Assembly: GCA_902583235.1 (NCBI GenBank)
Contig: CACHVL010000003.1
Span: 62,001 to 126,000 of the forward strand
DNA from: HIMB59 sp902583235
GTDB lineage: Bacteria > Pseudomonadota > Alphaproteobacteria > HIMB59
Length of the DNA: 64,000 nt
Reading direction: 5' to 3'
Numbering within the stretch: the first letter of the stretch is position 1; every line of letters starts with the position of its first letter. Below the pieces are notes generated by a model. The model was given only the letters and a program-made list of their open reading frames with translations, made no database searches and was not told where the DNA came from. Both the position numbers and the translations under genes were made by a program. This document shows, in pieces, positions 16,859 to 23,093 of the stretch.

Positions 16859-17838
16859 ACTTTTTGGTCTTGTTTATGCCTGTATAGGTTCCAGGCTAAA
16901 ATAGGAGTGACCCCAATTAAAATACAAAAGGCAAGTACACTTCCTCTTCCAGAGTCGCCTCCACCTCTAAACATCCAATCGTACATGAGATTTGCTAATA
17001 CCTCAGTTTGCCATTGACCGTTTGTCATGGCGTAGATGATGTCGAAAACTTTTAACACTAAGATTGTGATAATGGTCCAAATCACCAAAATAGTTTGCTC
17101 TAAAAAAGGAACTATGATTGACCAAAATATTTTAAGTTCACTTGCCCCATCAATTCGTGCGGCATCCAACGTTTCATTGGGAATACTTCTAAGAGCAGCA
17201 CTAAAAATTACAAGGGCAAGACCCGTTTGTATCCATATCATAATTGCCATTAAAAAGAGATTATTCCAAATGGGTATTGTTAACCAAGCTTGCGGCTCGA
17301 AACCCAGTGCAACTGCAATGGCATTTAAAAGTCCAATTTGTTGATCGCCAGGACCTCTGTAATCATACATAAATTTCCAAATCACACCTGCCCCAACAAA
17401 TGAAATTGCCATCGGCATAAATATAATTGATTTAGCAATAGATCCCCACCAGACCCTATCTGCTAAATTTGCTATCACTAAACCAAAAAATGTACTCATA
17501 GTCGGCACTACTATTAACCATCCTAAGTTATTAATGATACTCCGCTTGAAATCAGGATCATTAATTGCCCAAGAGTAGTTGTATAACCCTACAAAGTTCT
17601 CACCTATCTTATCGTAAAAGCTCAGTCTAATAGTTTCAAAGACGGGATATAATATAAAGACAAATAGCACTATAAATGCAGGTGCGATAAAAATTATAAC
17701 CCTTATTGAATTTTCTAAGGCAAACTTTTTTGAAGCCCTTACCCTAAAATAATCCAATAAAAAGTTTGAAAAGTGAAAAAATGCTACAAAAAAAAGAACA
17801 CCAATAAGAACAGTTATTGCAAGGGAAAATATACTCAT
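16855..17838 (-). CDS. aglF: Sugar ABC transporter permease (AglF/MalF type)
   Basis: A 327-residue inner-membrane permease with about seven hydrophobic segments, the first two in the N-terminal 65 residues (ITVLIGVLFFVAFFHF; VIIFIAPAFIVLFVFILYP). The EAA loop LDAARIDGASELKIFWSIIVP is near residues 222-243. With AglG it forms the translocation channel of an oligosaccharide importer. The gene is separated from the binding-protein gene by 64 bases that hold a perfect hairpin, which probably sets the higher expression of the binding protein. The AglF name rests on operon similarity. Confidence 0.82.
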   Translation of the reverse strand: MSIFSLAITVLIGVLFFVAFFHFSNFLLDYFRVRASKKFALENSIRVIIFIAPAFIVLFVFILYPVFETIRLSFYDKIGENFVGLYNYSWAINDPDFKRSIINNLGWLIVVPTMSTFFGLVIANLADRVWWGSIAKSIIFMPMAISFVGAGVIWKFMYDYRGPGDQQIGLLNAIAVALGFEPQAWLTIPIWNNLFLMAIMIWIQTGLALVIFSAALRSIPNETLDAARIDGASELKIFWSIIVPFLEQTILVIWTIITILVLKVFDIIYAMTNGQWQTEVLANLMYDWMFRGGGDSGRGSVLAFCILIGVTPILAWNLYRHKQDQKV

Positions 17839-17854
17839 AGAATTTGTAGAGAAA

Positions 17855-17883
17855 CTAAGGGCAAATATACTATTCGCCCTTAG
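17855..17883 (-). promoter_or_regulatory. Intercistronic hairpin between the binding-protein and permease genes
   Basis: CTAAGGGC (17855-17862) and GCCCTTAG (17876-17883) form a perfect eight-base-pair stem with a 13-base loop. On the transcribed minus strand it is followed by only a short pyrimidine-rich stretch (TTTCTC), so it is at most a weak terminator. Its place just after an ABC binding-protein gene matches the mRNA-stabilising or attenuating hairpins known in that position, as between malE and malF. Confidence 0.6.
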
Positions 17884-17902
17884 ATAAGAAAATTACTTTT
17901 TT

Positions 17903-19213
17903 TTACTGACCAGCTTCCCAGCTAGCTTGTATTTCGTCTGCGACTTCCTTAGCTGACTTACCATTGGTGTAATCAACCATACCTGTCCAGAAAGATCCTG
18001 CTCCAACCCAACCAGGCATTAAGTCTGATCCATCAAATCTAAAGGTTGTTGCATTCATTAAAATCTCATGCAGACCTTTAAAGGTTTCACTGGAGTATTT
18101 GTCAATATCCACATACTTATGAGGTGTTAAAAAACCGCCTTTTTCCATGAATCTCTCATTAGCTTCAGTGTGAAGCAAGAATTTCATGAACTCGGTAGTT
18201 ATCTTTCTGTCATTGGTAGGAGCCATTAAGGTTCCAGCACCCAAAACAGGTTTTCCTAAGTCTTGAGACTCAAAAGGTGGGAAGTAGAAGAAGTCATAGT
18301 CAACACCAGCCTCTGATCCTTCAGGAAAGAAGGCAGGAATAAAGCTAGCTTGTCTATGCATCATACACTCCGCAGGAGAAGTAAAGAGCCCATTTGGAGA
18401 GTCTCTAAAGTCAGTTGTAGCAACGGCTTTAGTTCCACCATTAACATAAGAGTCATTTAATGCAATTGAACCAAAAAATTCCATTGCATCGATCACTCTT
18501 TGATCATTGAACTTCATATCATTAGACACCCACTGATCGTAAGTTATTGGTGAATGAGTTCTTAACATAATGTCTTCCATCCAGTCAGTAGCTGGCCACC
18601 CGGTTGCTCCACCAGAACCTAATCCAATACAGAAAGGTGTATTTCCATCACTAACCATTTGATCTGCTAATGCTAATAACCCTTCCATACTTGAAGGAAT
18701 TTCATAACCGTTATCTTCAAAGTTATCTGGTGAGTACCACACTAAACTTTTTACATTCACTCTGTAAAAAACACCATAAAACTTTTCAAAACCGTTTTGA
18801 TCTTTATATGTTGTCAGATCAACCCAAGATTGACCCGCAGCATAGTTATCAAGAACCATTTGTTTAACATCATCACCTAATGGGGATAAACAACCAGTCG
18901 CTGCAATATTCGCTGCTAATCCTGGCTGAGGGAATACAGCGATATCCGCTGGACTTCCTGCTTGACAGTCAATATTAATAATTGATTCAAACTCATCAGA
19001 TCCCCCGTACTCGACAGACGCACCAGTTGCTGCTTCAAAAATTGATATGACATCCCTGAAATCATCATCTTGTGGTGCCAACCATGGACCAAAGATTGTT
19101 AATTTTTCTCCCGACAGGTCAGGGCCTGAATAAGCGTGAGAACCAGCATTTGCATAACTTGCCCCAAATAGAGAAAGCGCAATTATTGCTGTAAGCGTTT
19201 TTAATATTCTCAT
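17903..19213 (-). CDS. aglE: Periplasmic sugar-binding protein of the ABC importer (AglE-like)
   Basis: A 436-residue solute-binding protein. The start is ATG 19213, preceded by AGGAGGAGG; this gives a clean signal peptide (RILKTLTAIIALSLFGASYA, then NAGSHA). The mature part resembles alpha-glucoside-binding proteins: GEKLTIFGPWLAPQDDDF, DIAVFPQPG, WPATDWMEDIMLR, and a Trp-rich C-terminal end (PGWVGAGSFWTGM). It is the first gene of the operon and would capture glucosides or galactosides for the AglFG permease. The region upstream to 19392 carries no regulator gene, and I see no LacI-type operator in it. Confidence 0.87.
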   Translation of the reverse strand: MRILKTLTAIIALSLFGASYANAGSHAYSGPDLSGEKLTIFGPWLAPQDDDFRDVISIFEAATGASVEYGGSDEFESIINIDCQAGSPADIAVFPQPGLAANIAATGCLSPLGDDVKQMVLDNYAAGQSWVDLTTYKDQNGFEKFYGVFYRVNVKSLVWYSPDNFEDNGYEIPSSMEGLLALADQMVSDGNTPFCIGLGSGGATGWPATDWMEDIMLRTHSPITYDQWVSNDMKFNDQRVIDAMEFFGSIALNDSYVNGGTKAVATTDFRDSPNGLFTSPAECMMHRQASFIPAFFPEGSEAGVDYDFFYFPPFESQDLGKPVLGAGTLMAPTNDRKITTEFMKFLLHTEANERFMEKGGFLTPHKYVDIDKYSSETFKGLHEILMNATTFRFDGSDLMPGWVGAGSFWTGMVDYTNGKSAKEVADEIQASWEAGQ

Positions 19214-19392
19214 AGAAATCCTCCTCCTAGAAAATTTGACTTTAAAATGTAACAAACTGAATATGATTTAAAAATAGCAAAAAGCCGTTTTACTATGCAT
19301 TTTTGGAATGGATTTAAAATTCAACAATTTCAACGTTTATTTCAATTAAAGCTGGATTTTTATGGGTTTAAATAGATTAGTAATGTTTAAAA

Positions 19393-19875
19393 TTAATGCT
19401 TACTTATACTATCATATTTTTTTTGTATCGATTCAGGCCACACAGATTTCATGTAAGCTAAGATAGACCAGATGTCATTGTCATTTAGCTTGTCGTTTCC
19501 CTGCATCTTACCATCGTAGTTTTCATTATAAATTTTAAATCCATACTTGATTACGCTAAAGAGCTGTTCTTGACTGTGATGCCATGTGTGACCTGTACCA
19601 TTTAAAGGTGGAGAAAGGTTATGCCCATCTTCATCTTTTTTTGTGCTCCAGTTAGGTTGACCTTGTAAATTATCTCCATGACATGATGCACAGTGAGTTA
19701 CATAAAGAGATTTACCTAAGTTAATTTGACTGATTAATGTTTCATCAATCTCCACTTTAGTTGTTATGTTATTTTTAGGCTCAATTGGATTGGGTTGTAA
19801 GAAATAAAGAAGAGTAATTATTATTACTGCTAAACCAATAATAAATATTAAAACTCTTTTTAAAAGATACGACAA
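19393..19875 (-). CDS. Membrane-anchored class I cytochrome c
   Basis: A 160-residue protein with an N-terminal hydrophobic anchor (residues 6-26) and one haem-c domain. The haem motif is CASCH (C62, C65, H66) and M124 in DGKMQG is the likely sixth ligand; GTGHTWHHSQEQLF and a C-terminal DIWSILAYMKSVWP helix complete the fold. It faces the periplasm and carries electrons. The gene starts five bases after the stop of the CsoR-type regulator gene on the same strand, so both are probably cotranscribed. Cytochromes of this GHTWHH type often sit in copper-handling loci; that link is inference here. Confidence 0.83.
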   Translation of the reverse strand: MSYLLKRVLIFIIGLAVIIITLLYFLQPNPIEPKNNITTKVEIDETLISQINLGKSLYVTHCASCHGDNLQGQPNWSTKKDEDGHNLSPPLNGTGHTWHHSQEQLFSVIKYGFKIYNENYDGKMQGNDKLNDNDIWSILAYMKSVWPESIQKKYDSISKH

Positions 19876-19880
19876 TATTT

Positions 19881-20174
19881 TTAGATATTAAATTTTCTAA
19901 GTAGATCTTGTAATTCTTCTATCTTTTGTTTTTTTTGTTTCTCATTTTTTTTCATAGCATCTACAACACAGTGATCAATGTGCTTATTGAGTATATTATT
20001 TTCAAGAGATTTTATTGCAGAAGTTATGGCTCTTGTTTGTTGTAAAATTTCAAGGCAATATCTTTTTTCGACAATCATTTTTTCCACACCCTTTAGTTGG
20101 CCATGAATACGATTAATACGATGGATATTTTTAATATGGTCTGGATTTTTATTTATTTTAATTACATTTGACAT
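19881..20174 (-). CDS. csoR: CsoR/FrmR-family metal-responsive repressor
   Basis: A 97-residue all-helical DUF156 repressor. The copper-sensor triad is visible as C40 (KRYCLEIL), H65 and C69 (KHIDHC), with the x-C-H-C pattern of copper-sensing CsoR; InrS-like nickel sensing or CstR-like sulfur sensing are less likely but possible. The conserved HRINRIHGQLKGVEKMI helix is intact. The start is ATG 20174; an in-frame extension to 20330 would cross the divergent gene and is rejected. It is transcribed away from the DUF4396 gene across a 43-base gap that holds a palindromic operator, so it probably represses both directions until metal binds. Confidence 0.85.
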   Translation of the reverse strand: MSNVIKINKNPDHIKNIHRINRIHGQLKGVEKMIVEKRYCLEILQQTRAITSAIKSLENNILNKHIDHCVVDAMKKNEKQKKQKIEELQDLLRKFNI

Positions 20175-20187
20175 CTTAGTTATATAT

Positions 20188-20207
20188 ACTATATACCAGT
20201 ATATAGT
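20188..20207. promoter_or_regulatory. Palindromic operator overlapping both divergent -10 boxes
   Basis: ACTATATAC-CA-GTATATAGT is a perfect nine-base inverted repeat with a two-base centre. Its right arm ends in TATAGT (20202-20207), a -10 box for the plus-strand gene at 20218. Its left arm gives TATAGT on the minus strand (20188-20193) for csoR at 20174. Both start codons are about 10-14 bases away, so both leaders are very short. One bound repressor would block both promoters. Confidence 0.6.
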
Positions 20208-20217
20208 AAATAAAAAA

Positions 20218-20664
20218 ATGTTTGTCTCAGCTCTCACTAACTTTAATTGGAAATGTAAACACACATGGAAAAAAAGTGCACACAACACTAAATGGTGTTT
20301 AATTGGATGTGCCATAGGAGATCTTGGCACAATATATTACTTTCAAATAAATGAGATTGCTTGGCCTACCTTGAATATTATGATTTTAGCAATAATTAAT
20401 GGACTAATTACTAGTATAATCCTTGAGACAATAATTCTTTTAAGACAAAGTTTTTCTTTACGAAATGCAATTAGCACTGCTTTTGGAATGAGCTTTATTT
20501 CAATGGTCTCCATGGAAATAGCGATGAATGTTACAGATGTCATTCTAACCGGAGGGGCAATGCTTACGTGGTGGGTCGTTCCCATAATGCTTTTTGTGGG
20601 TTTTATAACTCCTTGGCCCTATAATTATTGGCGTTTGAAAAAGTATAATATTGCGTGTCACTAA
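20218..20664 (+). CDS. DUF4396 family membrane protein
   Basis: A 148-residue integral membrane protein with four hydrophobic segments. The conserved region WCLIGCAIGDLG, preceded by HTWKKSAHNTK, matches the DUF4396 signature; conserved His, Cys and Met residues (for example SMVSMEIAMN) could bind metal. Function is not established for the family, but its genes are often near copper or CsoR-type regulators, as here. It is divergent from csoR and shares the palindromic operator, so metal-dependent derepression is likely. It overlaps the nuclease gene that follows by ten bases. Confidence 0.75.
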   Translation: MFVSALTNFNWKCKHTWKKSAHNTKWCLIGCAIGDLGTIYYFQINEIAWPTLNIMILAIINGLITSIILETIILLRQSFSLRNAISTAFGMSFISMVSMEIAMNVTDVILTGGAMLTWWVVPIMLFVGFITPWPYNYWRLKKYNIACH

Positions 20665-21119
20665 AAAATCTCATTATTTTCCTCATATCTTCAACCCTTT
20701 TAATGCTAAACAACCTGAATGCCTCTCATGTCACCGTGGTTGATGGAGACACAATCAAATTAGGCGATGTTAAAATACGCTTTAGCGGAATAGACGCCCC
20801 TGAAATCAATCAGACATGTGTTGCAAGTGAAGGGAAGGTTGCATGTGGAAAAATATCAAAAGACATTCTAATTGCAAAAGTTACAAATAATAAAATTAGT
20901 TGCACAGATGAGGGAAAAGATTTTTATGGAAGAGTTTTGGGTGAGTGCTTTGTTAACGGAGAGTCATTAAGTAGTTATTTAGTCAGAGAGGGTTTTGCAT
21001 TTGCATACAGAAAATATTCAAACAAATATATACAAGATGAGGAATACGCCAAATTCAATAATCTTGGTATGTGGTCCATGGAATTTGAATATCCCTGGGA
21101 TTATAGAAGCAATAATTAA
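20655..21119 (+). CDS. Secreted thermonuclease-like nuclease (SNase family)
   Basis: A 154-residue protein with a signal peptide (LKNLIIFLISSTLLMLNNLNAS) and an OB-fold staphylococcal-nuclease domain: VVDGDTIKLG, IRFSGIDAPEINQ, KDFYGRVLGECFVNGESLSS and YLVREGFAFAY. Catalytic Arg and Asp/Glu positions in these motifs are kept. The family hydrolyses DNA and RNA with calcium; here it would act in the periplasm or outside the cell. Four cysteines may form disulfides. GTG start within the end of the DUF4396 gene. Confidence 0.85.
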   Translation: MSLKNLIIFLISSTLLMLNNLNASHVTVVDGDTIKLGDVKIRFSGIDAPEINQTCVASEGKVACGKISKDILIAKVTNNKISCTDEGKDFYGRVLGECFVNGESLSSYLVREGFAFAYRKYSNKYIQDEEYAKFNNLGMWSMEFEYPWDYRSNN

Positions 21120-21124
21120 ATATT

Positions 21125-21697
21125 TTGTCAAAAATATATCTTTCCGTAATAATTTTCATTATTAATTTAAGTTTTTATTCAAATTTATACTCGTCAGATC
21201 AAGATTACTGTGTGGGTTATTTAGAAGAAGTTTACTGGTCTTTGGACCCGATTGAAGAGATTGAGACACGTGATCAAATTATTCTTTTCTTCAATGAAAA
21301 TTTTGAAGGAGCAAAAGGTTTAAACTATGACTTGTATTACGACTCCCCATCAAAACAGTTTTTAACTGACTTAAATGGTGTTGATACTATTCAATACAAA
21401 AAAGTTAATTACCCTAATTTTGAAATCTTAGTATTGGATGCATACATCAATCTATTTAAAGGAGACGGAACTAACTACTGTCCTGCTTTTTGGAATGATT
21501 GCTCCGAGGAGTCATTAAACTCTTTTTTTCAAGCATCTGAAGATTTTAGCCAATCTTGGAATGGCGAAGAAAATGTAATGGAATTTCTTAAAGATCACTT
21601 CGTTAATCATTATTGCACCATGTATCTTGATACTTCTATTGACCAGAAAACCTTCACCAGTGACCTCAATATTTTAATCGATCAATTGACTAAATAA
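21125..21697 (+). CDS. Secreted protein of unknown function
   Basis: A 190-residue protein with a signal peptide (IYLSVIIFIINLSFYSNLYS) and an acidic, aromatic-rich mature part. Cysteines occur at DYCVGYL, YCPAFWNDCSEE and HYCTMYL, enough for two disulfides. TTG start five bases after the nuclease stop, so it is probably in the same transcript. No family is recognised. Its export and neighbours would fit an extracytoplasmic role, but nothing more can be said. Confidence 0.6.
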   Translation: MSKIYLSVIIFIINLSFYSNLYSSDQDYCVGYLEEVYWSLDPIEEIETRDQIILFFNENFEGAKGLNYDLYYDSPSKQFLTDLNGVDTIQYKKVNYPNFEILVLDAYINLFKGDGTNYCPAFWNDCSEESLNSFFQASEDFSQSWNGEENVMEFLKDHFVNHYCTMYLDTSIDQKTFTSDLNILIDQLTK

Positions 21698-21770
21698 ATT
21701 ACTAACAACTTTTTTGATTAATGCATAACTTCGATCAAAGCCCTACTAATAATTATGATAATGATAAATT

Positions 21771-21983
21771 ATGGGATGGTGGAACGGGAAAGAGGACTCA
21801 ATTCAAAGTAGTGAAATCCCTTATAGCAAGTGTACAGAATGTGGTGATTACAAAGAGGTCTCAAAGAAATATATCAATAAAATCAACGACGATATGATTA
21901 CGATTTGCTACGATTGTAGTAAAAAGCGCTATATTGAGTCATTAATGGTGGTTTCAGCTATCGATGGAGTTGATGATGTTTGA
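21771..21983 (+). CDS. Small zinc-ribbon protein
   Basis: A 70-residue protein beginning MGWWNGKEDSI, with two CxxC pairs (CTECGDYK and CYDCSKKR) separated by about 24 residues, an arrangement expected to bind one zinc ion. It is followed by a short helical tail. The 3' half of this gene has a diverged second copy at 22977-23054, which shows the family has been duplicated locally. A 58-codon frame overlaps it from 21721 but lacks any recognisable feature. No function is assigned. Confidence 0.6.
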   Translation: MGWWNGKEDSIQSSEIPYSKCTECGDYKEVSKKYINKINDDMITICYDCSKKRYIESLMVVSAIDGVDDV

Positions 21984-22048
21984 TGACTGTGGGTTAAGTA
22001 AAAAAATAAAATCACATGCATATATGTTGAAAAAAGAGAGAATTAATA

Positions 22049-22897
22049 ATGACACATAAAATGGCTAATGAAGAGCAATTTGAGTTATGGAATGAGGGTA
22101 TTGGTAAAAAATGGGTTGAAGAAGATGACTCTATGAACGAGAGATTATCCATTTTGACAAAAGAGTTATTTTTAAGATTAAATATAAACCGAGGTGATAA
22201 AATTTTAGATATTGGATGTGGGGGAGGACAGACATCCTTTGAGGCATCTGAAATAGTTGGTGAAAATGGGTATGTGGTAGGAGCTGATATATCTAAAATT
22301 TTATTAGATTTAGCAAATAGTAAATATGCAAATACAAAAAATTTAGAATTTAAATTATGTGATGTTCAAAATTATGAATTTAGAGAAAATAGTTTTAATA
22401 AAGTTATATCTAGATTTGGAGTGATGTTTTTTGAGAACCCAACTGAGGCTTTTAAAAATATATATGATTCCCTCCAAGAAGGTGGCTCACTAAACTTTGT
22501 TTGTTGGACAAATGTAATGGAAAATGAATTTTTTACTGTAGCAACAAATATAATAATTAAACATCTAAATAAAGAATTTCCAGAAATCACCAGAGCACCT
22601 GGCCCATTAGCATTCAGCGATGAAGATTATGTCAAAGAAATTTTAGAATCCTCTAAATTTAAGAACGTGAAAGTAGAAAAGGCATACTCATCCATTTCAA
22701 CTAATGACTCTGCTAAAAAAGAGGGAGATTTACTTTTAAAGATTGGTCTCGGTGGAAGATTATTAGCAGAAGCAAATTTATCTGAGAAAAGGCTCTCAGC
22801 AATAAGAGATGAATTGGTTGAAGTATCTCAAAAGAGACAAAAAAATGGCAAAATTACCTATAAAGCATGTTTAAATTATGTGTCAGCAACCAAATAA
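22049..22897 (+). CDS. Class I SAM-dependent methyltransferase
   Basis: A 282-residue Rossmann-fold methyltransferase. SAM-binding motif I is DIGCGGGQTSFEA; motif II is VVGADIS with its acidic residue; FKLCDVQNYEF and a LQEGGSLNFVCW segment follow in order. It belongs to the UbiE/methyltransferase-11 type seen with small-molecule substrates, but nothing nearby indicates which. The start could be ATG 22049 or ATG 22061 (MANEEQ). It stands alone between the zinc-ribbon gene and the remnant at 22977. Confidence 0.8.
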   Translation: MTHKMANEEQFELWNEGIGKKWVEEDDSMNERLSILTKELFLRLNINRGDKILDIGCGGGQTSFEASEIVGENGYVVGADISKILLDLANSKYANTKNLEFKLCDVQNYEFRENSFNKVISRFGVMFFENPTEAFKNIYDSLQEGGSLNFVCWTNVMENEFFTVATNIIIKHLNKEFPEITRAPGPLAFSDEDYVKEILESSKFKNVKVEKAYSSISTNDSAKKEGDLLLKIGLGGRLLAEANLSEKRLSAIRDELVEVSQKRQKNGKITYKACLNYVSATK

Positions 22898-22976
22898 TTA
22901 TTTTAGCTTAGAGTAAATGAAAACCCTCTTTGCCCCTATTGTTAGAAATCCCTAGTCGGATTATGTAATACCAAAC

Positions 22977-23054
22977 GATGAAATGATTACAATTTGCTAC
23001 GATTGTATTAAAAAGCGCGGATATTTTTTGAATTACAAAAAGTATTTTATTTGA
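22977..23054 (+). pseudogene. Remnant of a duplicated zinc-ribbon gene
   Basis: Twenty-five codons plus TGA encode DEMITICYDCIKKRGYF and a short lysine-rich tail, nearly the same as DDMITICYDCSKKRY in the zinc-ribbon protein at 21771. The DNA matches closely around 21888-21930. Upstream, the frame continues only to a TAG at 22953-22955, and the first CxxC half is missing. It is best read as a decayed tandem copy left after the methyltransferase gene. The rest of the 22898-23093 gap shows nothing else. Confidence 0.6.
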
Positions 23055-23093
23055 TTTAAATAGTCTTTTGCTTATTATCCCTTTCTTGTTGTA

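Noticed and set aside
19214..19255. Longer binding protein starting at 19255.
   Set aside because: The AGGAGGAGG ribosome site and the signal peptide both point to ATG 19213.
20175..20330. N-terminal extension of the CsoR-type protein by 52 residues.
   Set aside because: It would cover the operator and the divergent gene's start, and the extra residues do not resemble the family; ATG 20174 begins the known fold.
21721..21897. A 58-codon plus-strand frame overlapping the small zinc-ribbon gene.
   Set aside because: Its product has no recognisable motif, and the other frame holds the paired CxxC motifs and a duplicated remnant, so this is a shadow.
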